A stretch of 64,000 nt of DNA from Atherix ibis (Eukaryota > Arthropoda > Insecta > Diptera > Athericidae), in assembly GCA_958298945.1 (NCBI GenBank), contig OY282608.1, positions 17,213,933 to 17,277,932 on the forward strand, written 5' to 3'. Numbering within the stretch: the first letter of the stretch is position 1; every line of letters starts with the position of its first letter. Position numbers and translations under genes: made by a program. The notes beneath the pieces were generated by a model. The model worked only from the letters and a program-made list of their open reading frames with translations. It did not search any database and was not told where the DNA came from. Positions 30,640 to 44,889 of this stretch are shown one piece after another.

Positions 30640-31640
30640 CAACAAACCAACAACCCAAAAAACCAAGTAACCAAAAAGCCAACAAACTAACAAACCAACA
30701 AGCCAACATTCCAACAAACCAACAAACCAACAAAGCAACAAGCCAACAAGCCAACAAACCAAGAAACCAACAAACCAATAAGCCAACAAACCAAGAAGCC
30801 AACAAGGCAACAAACCAACAAACCAACAAACCAACAAACCAACAAATCAACAAACCAATAAACCAACAAACCAACAAACCAACAAGCCAACAAGCCAACA
30901 AACCAACAAACCAACAAACCAACAAGCCAACAAACCAACAAGCCAACAAACCAACAAACCAACAAACCAAGTAACCAAAAAGCCAACAAACTAACAAACC
31001 AACAAGCCAACAAGCCAACAAACCAACAAACCAAAAAAGCAACAAGCCAACAAGCCAACAAACCAACAAACCAACAAGCCAACAAACCAACAAACCAACA
31101 AGCCAACAAGCCAACAAACCAACAACCCAAAAAACCAAGTAACCAAAAAGCCAACAAACTAACAAACCAACAAGCCAACATTCCAACAAACCAACAAACC
31201 AACAAAGCAACAAGCCAACAAGCCAACAAACCAAGAAACCAACAAACCAACAAGCCAACAAACCAAGAAGCCAACAAGGCAACAAACCAACAAACCAACA
31301 AACCAACAAACCAACAAACCAACAAATCAACAAACCAATAAACCAACAAACCAACAAACCAACAAGCCAACAAGCCAACAAACCAACAAACCAACAAACC
31401 AACAAGCCAACAAACCAACAAGCCAACAAACCAACAAACCAACAAACCAAGTAACCAAAAAGCCAACAAACTAACAAACCAACAAGCCAACAAGCCAACA
31501 AACCAACAAACCAAAAAAGCAACAAGCCAACAAGCCAACAAACCAACAAACCAACAAGCCAACAAACCAACAAACCAACAAGCCAACAAGCCAACAAACC
31601 AACAAACCAACAAACCAATAAACTAAGTAACCAACAAGCC
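30640..31640. repeat. 472-bp tandem duplication
   Basis: The cccaaaaa before accaagta landmark is at 30651 and 31123, 472 bp (59 units) apart. The following actaacaa, the rare junction where a unit ends in att (cattcc), accaagaa, ggcaacaa and atcaacaa before accaataa recur at the same offset. One visible difference is gccaataa against gccaacaa in the accaagaa segment. Confidence 0.85.
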
Positions 31641-32329
31641 AACAAACCAACAAACTAACAAGCCAACAAACCAACAAACTAACAAACCAACAAGCCAACA
31701 AACCAACAAACCAACAAGCCAACAAGCCAACAAACCAACAAACCAACAAACCAACAAGCCAACAAACAAATAAATGAACAAACCAACAAAACAACAAACC
31801 AACAAATTAAAAAAACAACAAACCAACAAGCCAACAAGTCAACAAACCAACAAACTAACAATCCAAAAACAAGCCAGCAAACCAACAAACCAACAAGCCA
31901 ATAAGCCATTAAACCAACAAACTAAGTAACCAAGAAGCCAACAAACCAACAAACCGACAAGCCAACAAGCCAACAAACCAACAAACCAACAAGCCAACAA
32001 ACAAACAAACCAACAAACCAACAAGCCAACAAACCAACAAACAAATAAACCAACAAACGAACAAACCAACAAACCAACAAACCAACAAACAAATAAACCA
32101 ACAAACCAACAAACCAACAAACCAACAAACCAACAAACCAACAAACCTACAAACCAACAAACCAACAAACAAATAAACGAACAAACCAACAAACCAACAA
32201 ACCAACAAATTAAAAAACCAACAAACCAACAAGCCAACAAGCCAACAAACCAACAAACTAACAAACCAAGAAGCCAACAAACCAACAAACCAACAAGCCA
32301 ACAAGCCAACAAACCAGCAAACCAACAAA

Positions 32330-34000
32330 CCAATAAACTAAGTAACCAACAAGCCAACAAACCAAAAAACTAACAAGCCAACAAACCAACAAACTAACAA
32401 ACCAACAAGCCAACAAACCAACATACCAACAAGCCAACAAGCCAACAAACCAACAAACCAACAAACCAACAAACCAACAAGCCAACAAATAAATAAACGA
32501 ACAAACCAACAAACCAACAAACCAACAAATTAAAAAACCAACAAACCAACAAGCCAACAAGCCAACAAACCAACAAACTAAGTAACCAAGAAGCCAACAA
32601 ACCAACAAACCAACAAGCCAACAAGCCAACAAACCAACAAACCAACAAGCCAACAAACAAACAAACCAACAAACCAACATGCCAACAAACCAACAAGCAA
32701 ATAAACCAACAAACGAACAAACCAACAAACCAACAAACTAACAAACAAATAAACCAACAAACCAACAAACCAACAAACCAACAAACCAATTAACTAACAA
32801 AACAACAAACGAACAAACCAACAAACCAACAAACCAACAAACCAACAAACCAACAAACCAAAAAGACCTACAAACCAACAAACCAACAAACAAATAAACG
32901 AACAAACCAACAAACCAACAAACCAACAAATTAAAAAACCAACAAACCAACAAGCCAACAAGCCAACAAACCAACAATCTAACAAACCAACAAGCCAACA
33001 AACCAACAAACCAACAAGCCAACAAACCAACAAGCCAACAAGCCAACAAACCAACAAACTAAGTAACCAAGAAGCCAACAAACCAACAAACCAACAAGCC
33101 AACAAGCCAACAAACCAACAAGCCAACAAACCAACAAACCAACAAACCAACAAGCCAACAAACCAACAAACCAACAAACCAACAAACCAAAAAGCCAACA
33201 AGCCAACAAACCAACAAACCAACAAGCCAACAAACCAACAAACCAACAAACCAACGTGCCAACAAACCAACAAATCAACAAATCAACAAACCAACAAACC
33301 AAAAAACCAACAAACCAACAAACCAACAAACCAACAAACCAACAAGCCAACAAGCTAACAAACCAACAAACCAACAAACCAATAAACTAAGTAACCAACA
33401 AGCCAACAAACCAACAAACTAACAAGCCAACAAACCAACAAACCAACAAACTAACAAAATAACAAGCCAACAAACCAACAAACCAACAAGCCAACAAGCC
33501 AGCAAACCAACAAACAACAAACCAATAAACTAAGTAACCAACAAGCCAACAAACCAACAAACTAACAAGCCAACAAACCAACAAACTAACAAACCAACAA
33601 GCCAACAAACCAACATACCAACAAGCCAACAAGCCAACAAACCAATAAACCAACAAACCAACAAGCCAACAAATAAATAAACGAACAAACCAACAAACCA
33701 ACAAACCAACAAATTAAAAAACCAACAAACCAACAAGCCAACAAGCCAACAAACCAACAAACTAAGTAACCAAGAAGCCAACAAACCAACAAACCAACAA
33801 GCCAACAAGCCAACAAACCAACAAACCAACAAGCCAACAAACAAACAAACCAACAAACCAACAAGCCAACAAACCAACAAGCAAATAAACCAACAAACGA
33901 ACAAACCAACAAACCAACAAACTAACAAACAAATAAACCAACAAACCAACAAACCAACAAACCAACAAACCAACAAATCAATTAACTAACAAACCAACAA
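32330..34000. repeat. 1,184-bp duplication with an aaataaat landmark
   Basis: The double variant aaataaat before aacgaac occurs at 32487 and 33671, 1,184 bp (148 units) apart. It is preceded by catacc and by two actaagta-type junctions and followed by attaaaaa and accaagaa. Between the copies lie two compensating register changes (a 9-nt unit at about 32857 and a 7-nt unit at about 33514), so the offset stays a multiple of 8. Confidence 0.75.
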
Positions 34001-34599
34001 ACGAACAAACCAACAAACCAACAAACCAACAAACCAACAAACCAACAAACCAACAAACCTACAAACCAACAAACCAACAAACAAATAAACGAACAAACCA
34101 ACAAACCAACAAACCAACAAATTAAAAAACCAACAAACCAACAAGCCAACAAGCCAACAAACCAACAAACTAACAAACCAACAAGCCAACAAACCAACAA
34201 ACCAACAAACCAACAAGCCAACAAACCAACAAGCCAACAAGCCAACAAACCAACAAACTAAGTACCCAAGAAGCCAACAAACCAACAAACCAACAAGCCA
34301 ACAAACCAACAAACCAACAAACCAACAAGCCAACAAACAAACAAACCAACAAACCAACAAGCCAACAAAACAACAAACCAACAAACCAACAAACCAACAA
34401 GCCAACAAACCAACAAACCAACAAACCAACAAGCCAACAAACCAAGAAACCAACAAACCAACAAACCAAAAAGCCAACAAACCAACAAACCAACAAACCA
34501 ATATGCCAACAAACCAACAAATCAACAAATCAACAAACCAACAAACCAAGAAACTAACAAACCAACAAACCAACAACCCAAAGAACCAACAAACCAACA

Positions 34600-37500
34600 A
34601 ACCATCAAACGAACAAACCAACAAACCAACAAACCAACAAACCAACAAACCAACAAACCAACAAACCAACAAACCAACAAACCAACAAACCAACAAACCA
34701 ACAAACCAAAAAACCAACAAACCAACAAGCCAACAAGCCAACAAACCAACAAACTAACAAACCAACAAGCCAACAAACCAACAAACCAACAAGCCAACAA
34801 GCCAACAAACCAACATACCAACAAACCAAAAAACCAACAAACCAACAAACCATCAAACGAACAAAGCAACAAGCCAACAAGCCAACAAACCAACAAACCA
34901 ACAAGCCAACAAACCAACAAACCAACAACCCAACAAGCCAACAAACCAACAAACCAACAAGCCAACAAGCCAACAAACCAACAAACCAACAAACTAAGTA
35001 ACCAACAAACCAACAAGCCAATAAACCAACAAACTAACAAACCAACAAGCCAACAAACCAACAAACCAACAAGCCAACAAGCCAACAAGCCAACAAACCA
35101 ACAAACCAACAAACTAACAAGCCAACAAACCAACAAACCAACAAGCCAACAAACCAGCAAACCAACAAACCAACAAACCAACAAACCAACAAGCCAACAA
35201 GCCAACAAACCAACAAACCATCAAGCCAACAAACCAACAAACCAACAAACCAACAAACCAACAAACCAACAAACCAACAAGCCAACAAACCAACAAGCCA
35301 ACAAACCAACAAACCAACAAACCAACAAACCAACAAACCAACAAGCCAACAATCCAACAAACCAACAAACCAACAAGCCAACAAACCAACAAAACAACAA
35401 ACCAATTAACCAACAAACCAACAAACGAACAAACCAACAAACCAACAAACCAACAAACCAACAAACCAACAAACCAACAAACCTACAAACCAACAAACCA
35501 ACAAACAAACAAACCAACAAACCAACAAACCAACAAACCAACAAACCAACAAACCAACAAATTAAAAAACCAACAAACCAACAAACCAACAAACCAACAA
35601 GCCAAAAAGCCAACAAACCAACAAACTAAGTAACCAAGAAGCCAACAAACCAACAAACCAACAAGCCAACAAGCCAACAAACCAACAAGCCAAAAAGCCA
35701 ACAAACCAACAAGCCAACAAACCAACAAACCAACAAACCAACAAACCAAAAAGCCAACAAGCCAACAAACCAACAAACCAACAAGCCAACAAACCAACAA
35801 ACCAACAAACCAACATGCCAACAAGCCAACAAATCAACAAATCAACAAACCAACAAACCAAGAAACCAACAAACCAACAAACCAACAAACCAACAAACCA
35901 ACAAACCACCAAACGAACAAACCAACAAACCAACAAACCAACAAACCAACAAACCAACAAACTAACAAACCAACAAACCAACAAACCAACACACCAAAAA
36001 ACCAACAAACCAACAAGCCAACAAGCCAACAAACCAACAAACTAACAAACCAACAAGCCAACAAACCAACAAACCAACAAGCCAACAAGCCAACAAACCA
36101 ACAAACCAACAAACCAACAAACCAACAAACCAACAACCCAACAATCCAACAAACCAACAAACCAACAAACCAACAAGCCAACAAACCAACAAACCAACAA
36201 GCCAACAAACCAACAAACCAACAAACCAACAAACCAACAAACCAACAAGCCAACAAGCCAACAAACCAACAAACCAACAAGCCAACAAACCAACAAACCA
36301 ACAAACCAACAAACCACCAAACCAACAAATCAACAAACCAACAAACCAACAAACCAACAAACCAACGAGCCAACAAGCTAACAAACCAACAAACCAACAA
36401 GCCAACAAACCAACAAACAAATAAACCAACAAACCAACAAACCAACAAACCAACAAACCAACAAACCAACAAACTAACAAACCAACAAACCAACAAACTA
36501 ACAAACAAATAAACCAACAAACCAAAAAACCAACAAACCAACAAGCCAACAAACCAACAAGCCAACAAACCAACAACCCAAAAAACCAAGTAACCAAAAA
36601 GCCAACAAACTAACAAACCAACAAGCCACCAAGCCAATAAACCAACAAACCAACAAAGCAACAAGCCAACAAGCCAACAAACCAACAAACCAACAAGCCA
36701 ACAAACCAGCAAACCAACAAGCCAACAAGCCAACAAACCAAGAAACTAACAAACCAACAAGCCAACAAACCAACAAACCAAGAAGCCAACAAGGCAACAA
36801 ACCAACAAACGAACAAGACAACAAACCAACAAACCAACAAACCAACAAACCAACAAACCAATAAACCAACAAACCAACAAACCAACAAGCCTAGAAGCCA
36901 ACAAACCAACAAACCAACAAACCAACAAGCCAACAAACCAACAAGCCAACAAACCAACAAACCAACAAACCAAGTAACCAAAAAGCCAACAAACTAACAA
37001 ACCAACAAGCCAACAAGCCAACAAACCAACAAACCAACAAAGCAACAAGCCAACAAGCCAACAAACCAACAAACCAACAAGCCAACAAACCAACAAACCA
37101 ACAAGCCAACAAGCCAACAAACCAACAAACCAACAAACTTATAAACTAAGTACTCAACAAGCCAACAAACTAACAAACTAACAAGCCAACAAACCAACAA
37201 ACTAACAAACCAACAAGCCAACAAACCAACAAACCAACAAGCCAACAAGCCAACAAACCAACAAACCAACAAACCAACAAACCAACAAGCCAACAAACCA
37301 ACAAACAACAATCCAACAAACCAATAAACCAATAAACCAACAAACCAACCAACGAACAAACCAACAAACCAACAAACCAACAAACCAACAAACCTACAAA
37401 CCAACAAACCAACAAACAAATAAACCAACAAACGAACAAACCAACAAACCAACAAACCAACAAACAAATAAACCAACAAACCAACAAACCAACAAACCAA

Positions 37501-40500
37501 CAAACCAACAAACCAACAAACCAACAAACCAATTAACCAACAAACAAATAAACGAAAAAACCAACAAACCAACAAACCAACAAACCAACAAACCAACAAA
37601 CCTACAAACCAACAAACAAATAAACCAACAAACCAACAAACCAACAAACCATCAAATTAAAAAACCAACAAACCAACAAGCCAACAAGCCAACAAACCAA
37701 CAAACTAACAAACCAACAATCCAACAAACTAACAAACCAACAAGCCAACAAACCAACAAACCAACAAGCCAACAAACCAATAAACCAATAAACCAACAAA
37801 CCAACCAACGAACAAACCAACAAACCAACAAACCAACAAACCAACAAACCTACAAACCAACAAACCAACAAACAAATAAACCAACAAACGAACAAACCAA
37901 CAAACCAACAAATCAACAAACAAATAAACCAACAAACCAACAAACCAACAAACCAACAAACCAACAAACCAACAAACCAATTAACCAACAAACCAATAAA
38001 CGAAAAAACCAACAAACCAACAAACCAACAAACCAACAAACCAACAAACCTACAAACCAACAAACCAACAAACAAATAAACCAACAAACCAACAAACCAA
38101 CAAACCATCAAATTAAAAAACCAACAAACCAACAAACCAACAAACCAACAAACCAACAAACCAACAAACCAACAAACCAACAAACCAAAAAACCAACAAA
38201 CCAACAAGCCAACAAGCCAACAAACCAACAAACTAACAAACCAACAAGCCAACAAACCAACAAACCAACAAGCCAACAAGCCAACAAACCAACATACAAA
38301 CAAACCAAAAAACCAACAAACCAACAAACCATCAAACGAACAAAGCAACAAGCCAACAAGCCAACAAACCAACAAACCAACAAGCCAACAAACCAACAAA
38401 CCAACAACCCAACAATCCAACAAACCAACAAAACAACAAACCAACAAGCTAATAAACCAACAAACCAACAAGCCAACAAACCAACAAACCAACAAACCAA
38501 CAAACCAACAAGCCAACAAGCCAACAAACCAACAAACCAACAAGCCAACAAGCCAACAAACCAACAAACCAACAAACTAAGTAACCAACAAACCAACAAG
38601 CCAATAAACCAACAAACTAACAAACCAACAAGCCAACAAACCAACAAACCAACAAGCCAACAAGCCAACAAGCCAACAAACCAACAAACCAACAAACTAA
38701 CAAGCCAACAAACCAACAAACCAACAAGCCAACAAACCAACAAACCAACAAACCAACAAACCAACAAGCCAACAAGCCCACAAACCAACAAACCATCAAG
38801 CCAACAAACCAACAAACAAACAAACCAACAAGCCAACAATCCAACAAACCAACAAACCAACAAGCCAACAAACCAACAAAACAACAAACCAATTAACCAA
38901 CAAACCAACAAACAAACAAACCAACAAACCAACAAACCAACAAACCAACAAACCAACAAACCAACAAAACTACAAACCAACAAACCAACAAACAAACAAA
39001 CCAACAAACCAACAAACCAACAAACCAACAAACCAACAAACCAACAAATTAAAAAACCAACAAACCAACAAGCCAACAAGCCAACAAACCAACAAACTAA
39101 CAAACCAACAAGCCAACAAACCAACAAACCAACAAACCAACAAGCCAACAAGCCAACAAACCAACAAACCAACAAGCCAACAAGCCAACAAACCAACAAG
39201 CCAACAAACCAACAAACCAACAAACCAAAAAACCAAAAAGCCAACAAGCCAACAAACCAACAAACCAACAAGCCAACAAACCAACAAACCAATAAACCAA
39301 CATGCCAACAAGCCAACAAATCAACAAATCAACAAACCAACAAACCAAGAAACCAACAAACCAACAAACCAACAAACCAACAAACCAACAAACCATCAAA
39401 CGAACAAACCAACAAACCAACAAACCAACAAACCAACAAACCAACAAACTAACAAACCAACAAACCAACAAACCAACACACCAAAAAACCAACAAACCAA
39501 CAAGCCAACAAGCCAACAAACCAACAACCTAACAAACCAACAAGCCAACAAACCAACAAACCAATAAGCCAACAAGCCAACAAACCAACAAACCAACAAA
39601 CCAACAAACCAACAAACCAACAAATCAACAACCCAACAATCCAACAAACCAACAAACCAACAAACCAACAAGCCAACAAACCAACAAACCAACAAACCAA
39701 CAAACCAACAAACCAACAAACCAACAAACCAACAAGCCAACAAGCCAACAAACCAACAAACCAACAAGCCAACAAACCAACAAACCAACAAACCAACAAA
39801 CCAACAAACCAACAAACCAACAAACCAACAAACCAACGAGCCAACAAGCCAACAAACCAACAAACCAACAAGCCAACAAACCAACAAACAAATAAACCAA
39901 CAAACCAACAAACCAACAAACCAACAAACCAACAAACCAACAAACTAACAAACCAACAAACCAACAAACCAACAAACTAACAAACAAATAAACCAACAAA
40001 CCAAAAAACCAACAAGCCAACAAACCAACAAACCAACAAACCAACAAGCCAACAAACCAACAAGCCAACAAACCAACAACCCAAAAAACCAAGTAACCAA
40101 AAAGCCAACAAACTAACAAACCAACAAGCCAACAAGCCAATAAACCAACAAACCAACAAAGCAACAAGCCAACAAGCCAACAAACCAACAAACCAACAAG
40201 CCAACAAACCAGCAAACCAACAAGCCAACAAGCCAACAAACCAAGAAACTAACAAACCAACAAGCCAACAAACCAACAAACCAAGAAGCCAACAAGGCAA
40301 CAAACCAACAAACCAACAAGACAACAAACCAACAAACCAACAAACCAACAAACCAACAAACCAACAAACCAATAAACCAACAAACCAACAAACCAACAAG
40401 CCTAGAAGCCAACAAACCAACAAACCAACAAACCAACAAACCAACAAACCAACAAGCCAACAAACCAACAAACCAACAAGCCAACAAGCCAACACACCAA

Positions 40501-41420
40501 CAAACCAACAAACTTATAAACTAAGTACCCAACAAGCCAACAAACCAACAAACTAACAAGCCAACAAACCAACAAACTAACAAACCAACAAGCCAACAAA
40601 CCAACAAGCCAACAAACCAACAAACCAACAAGCCAACAAGCCAACAAACCAACAAACCAACAAACCAACAAACCAACAAGCCAACAAGCCAACAAACCAA
40701 CAAACCAACAAGCCAACAAACCAACAAACCAATAAACCAACAAACCAACCAACGAACAAACCAACAAACCAACAAACCAACAAACCAACAAACCTACAAG
40801 CCAACAAACCAACAAACAAATAAACCAACAAACGAACAAACCAACAAACCAACAAACCAACAAACAAATAAACCAACAAACCAACAAACCAACAAACCAA
40901 CAAACCAACAAACCAATTAACAAACAAACCAATAAACGAAAAAACCAACAAACCAACAAACCAACAAACCAACAAACCAACAAACCTACAAACCAACAAA
41001 CCAACAAACCATCAAATTAAAAAACCAACAAACCAACAAGCCAACAAGCCAACAAACCAACAAACTAACAAACCAACAAGCCAACAAACTAACAAACCAA
41101 CAAGCCAACAAGCCAACAAACCAACAAACTAAGTAACCAAGAAGCCAACAAACCAACAAACCAACAAGCCAACAAGCCAACAAACCAACAAACCAACAAG
41201 CCAACAAACCAACAAACCAACAAACCTACAAGCCAACAAACCAACAAACCAACAAACCAACAAGCCAACAAGCCAACCAACCAACAAACCAACAAGCCAA
41301 CAAATCAAGAAACCAACAAACCAACATGCCAACAAACCAACAAATCAACAAATAAACAAACCAACAAACCAAGAAACCAACAAACCAACAAACCAACAAA
41401 CCAACAAACCAATAAACCAA
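34600..41420. repeat. Tandem duplication of about 3.49 kb
   Basis: Landmarks repeat at nearly constant offset: cataccaa/catacaaa at 34814 and 38293 (3,479), module B with gccaacaa in place of accaacaa at 35815 and 39302 (3,487), cccaaaaa at 36574 and 40077 (3,503), and the cttata junction at 37138 and 40513 (3,375). All equal a multiple of 8 minus 1, matching the one-base loss near 37,305. Small steps (8, 16, 128 bp) show gains and losses of whole units since duplication. The copies share unusual pieces such as gccaacaa-cctagaag near 36,890 and 40,400. Confidence 0.82.
37138..38110. repeat. 456-bp tandem duplication with accaacca-acgaacaa landmark
   Basis: The ccaaccaacg landmark is at 37345 and 37801, 456 bp (57 units) apart, each preceded by two accaataa units and followed by acctacaa, acaaataa and acgaacaa. 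The same landmark recurs singly at 40745, 42121, 45913, 47305 and 50539, showing that this segment was carried into every later large block. Confidence 0.8.
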
Positions 41421-41519
41421 CAAACCAACAAACCAACAAGCCTAGAAGCCAACAAACCAACAAACCAACAAACCAACAAGCCAACAAACCAACAAGCCAA
41501 CAAGCCAACAAACCAACAA

Positions 41520-41935
41520 ACCAACAAACCAAGTAACCAAAAAGCCAACAAACTAACAAACCAACAAGCCAACAAGCCAACAAACCAACAAACCAACAAA
41601 GCAACAAGCCAACAAGCCAACAAACCAACAAACCAACAAGCCAACAAACCAACAAACCAACAAGCCAACAAGCCAACAAACCAACAAACCAACAAACTTA
41701 TAAACTAAGTCCCCAACAAGCCAACAAACCAACAAACCAACAAACCAAGTAACCAAAAAGCCAACAAACTAACAAACCAACAAGCCAACAAGCCAACAAA
41801 CCAACAAACCAACAAAGCAACAAGCCAACAAGCCAACAAACCAACAAACCAACAAGCCAACAAACCAACAAACCAACAAGCCAACAAGCCAACAAACCAA
41901 CAAACCAACAAACTTATAAACTAAGTACCCAACAA
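41520..41935. repeat. 216-bp tandem duplication at the cttata junction
   Basis: The junction cttataaactaagt is found at 41697 and 41913, 216 bp (27 units) apart, each preceded by module A (accaagta, accaaaaa, actaacaa, agcaacaa). The first copy continues with cccc and the second with accc. Earlier copies of the junction are at 37138 and 40513. It is one of the few places with two adjacent T residues. Confidence 0.83.
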
Positions 41936-42749
41936 GCCAACAAACCAACAAACTAACAAGCCAACAAACCAACAAACTAACAAACCAACAAGCCAACAAA
42001 CCAACAAACCAACAAGCCAACAAGCCAACAAACCAACAAACCAACAAACCAACAAACCAACAAGCCAACAAACCAACAAACCAACAAGCCAACAAACCAA
42101 TAAACCAATAAACCAACAAACCAACCAACGAACAAACCAACAAACCAACAAACCAACAAACCAACAAACCTACAAACCAACAAACCAACAAACAAATAAA
42201 CCAACAAACGAACAAACCAACAAACCAACAAACCAACAAACAAATAAACCAACAAACCAACAAACCAACAAACCAACAAACCAACAAACCAACAAACCAA
42301 CAAACCAATTAACCAACAAAACAATAAACGAAAAAACCAACAAACCAACAAACCAACAAACCAACAAACCAACAAACCTACAAACCAACAAACCAACAAA
42401 CAAATAAACCAACAAACCAACAAACCATCAAATTAAAAAACCAACAAACCAACAAGCCAACAAGCCAACAAACCAACAAACTAACAAACCAACAAGCCAA
42501 CAAACTAACAAACCAACAAGCCAACAAGCCAACAAACCAACAAACTAAGTAACCAAGAAGCCAACAAACCAACAAACAAACAAGCCAACAAGCCAACAAA
42601 CCAACAAACCAACAAGCCAACAAACCAACAAACCAACAAACCAACAAGCCAACAAACCAACAAACCAACAAACCAACAAACCAACAAGCCAACAAACCAA
42701 CAAACCAACAAACCAACAAGCCAACAAACCAAGAAACCAACAAACCAAC

Positions 42750-44150
42750 ATGCCAACAAACCAACAAATCAACAAATCAACAAACCAACAAACCAAGAAA
42801 CCAACAAACCAACAAACCAACAAACCAAAGAACCAACAAACCAACAAACCATCAAACGAACAAACCAACAATCCAACAAACCAACAAACCAACAAACCAA
42901 CAAACCAACAAACCAACAAACCAACAAACCAACAAACCAACAAACCAAAAAACCAACAAACCAACAAGCCAACAAGCCAACAAACCAAAAAACTAACAAA
43001 CCAACAAGCCAACAAACCAACAAACCAACAAGCCAACAAGCCAACAAACCAACAAACCAACAAACCAAAAAACCAACAAACCAACAAACCATCAAACGAA
43101 CAAAGCAACTAGCCAACAAGCCAACAAACTAACAAACCAACAAGCCAACAAACCAACAAGCCAACAATCCAACAAACCAACAAACCAACAAACCAACAAG
43201 CCAACAAACCAACAAACCAACAAGCCAACAAACCAACAAACCAACAAACCAACAAGCCAACAAACCAACAAACAAACAAACTAACAAGCCAACAAACCAA
43301 CAAGCCAACAATCCAACAAACCAACAAACCAAGTAACCAAAAAGCCAACAAACTAACAAACCAACAAGCCAACAAGCCAACAATCCAACAAACCAACAAA
43401 CCAACAAGCCAACAAACCAACAAACCAACAAGCCAACAAACCAACAAACCAACAAAGCAACAAACCAACAAACCAACAAGCCAAAAAACCAACAAACCAA
43501 CAAACCAACAAACCAACAAGCCAACAAACCAACAAACCAACAAACCAACAAGCCAACAAACCAACAAACCAACAAACCAACATGCCAACAAACCAACAAA
43601 TCAACAAATCAACAAACCAACAAACCAAGAAACCAACAAACCAACAAACCAACAAACCAAAGAACCAAAAAACCAACAAACCATCAAACGAACAAACCAA
43701 CAATCCAACAAACCAACAAACCAACAAACCAACAAACCAACAAACCAACAAACCAAAAAACCAACATACCAACAAACCAACAAGCCAACAAACCAACAAA
43801 CTAACAAACCAACAAGCCAACAAACCAACAAACCAACAAGCCAACAAGCCAACAAACCATCAAACCAACAAACCAAAAAACCAACAAACCAACAAACCAT
43901 CAAACGAACAAAGCAACAAGCCAACAAGCCAACAAACCAACAAACCAACAAGCCAACAAACCAACAAACCAACAAGCCAACAATCCAACAAACCAACAAA
44001 CCAACAAGCCAACAAACCTACAAACCAACAAACCAACAAACCAACAAGCCAACAAGCCAACAAACCAACAAACCAACAAACCAACAAGCCAACAAACCAA
44101 CAAGCCAACAAACCAACAAACCAAGTAACCAAAAAGCCAACAAACTAACA
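42750..44150. repeat. 832-bp tandem duplication containing module B
   Basis: Module B openings at 42750 and 43582 are exactly 832 bp (104 units) apart. The copies share accaagaa, accaaaga, accatcaa, acgaacaa and tccaacaa in order. The second has an extra accaaaaa where the first has accaacaa, and gains catacc near 43,766, so the copies have begun to diverge. Confidence 0.82.
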
Positions 44151-44889
44151 AACCAACAAGCCAACAAGCCAACAAACCAACAAACCAGCAAAGCAACAAG
44201 CCAACAAGCCAACAAACCAACAAACCAACAAGCCAATAAACCTACAAACCAACAAGCCAACAAGCCAACAAACCAACAAACCAACAAACCAACAAACCAA
44301 TAAACTAAGTAACCAACAAGCCAACAAACCAACAAACCAACAAACCAACAAACCAACAAACCAACAAGCCAACAAACCAACAAACTAACAAACCAACAAA
44401 CCAACAAACCAACAAGCCAACAAACCAACCAACCAACAAGCCAACAAACCAATAAACCAACAAACCAACAAACGAACAAACCAACAAACCAACAAACCAA
44501 CAAACCAACAAACCAACAAACCAACAAACCAACAAACCTACAAACCAACAAACCAACAAACAAATAAACCAACAAACCAACAAATCCACAAACAAATAAA
44601 CCAAAAAACCAACAAACCAACAAACCAACAAACCAACAAACCAACAAACCAATTAACCAACAAACCAACAAACGAACAAACCAACAAACCAACAAACCAA
44701 CAAACCAACAAACCAACAAACCTACAAACCAACAAACCAACAAACAAATAAACCAACAAACCAACAAACCAACAAACCAACAAATTAAAAAACCAACAAA
44801 CCAACAAGCCAACAAGCCAACAAACCAAAAAACTTACAAACCAACAAGCCAACAAACCAACAAACCAACAAGCCAACAAGCCAACAAAC

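Noticed and set aside
29720..31645. 641-residue open frame on the - strand, and many others of 200-580 residues
   Set aside because: It is a pure 8-residue repeat set by the DNA unit, begins at a TTG that occurs in every unit, has equal-quality frames overlapping it, and ends where variant units happen to place a stop. No coding signal.
33900..34000. CCAAT boxes or TATA-like sites (accaatta, cttataaa, acaaataa)
   Set aside because: They are one- or two-base variants of the repeat unit copied with modules D and C-type junctions, with no associated gene or initiator.
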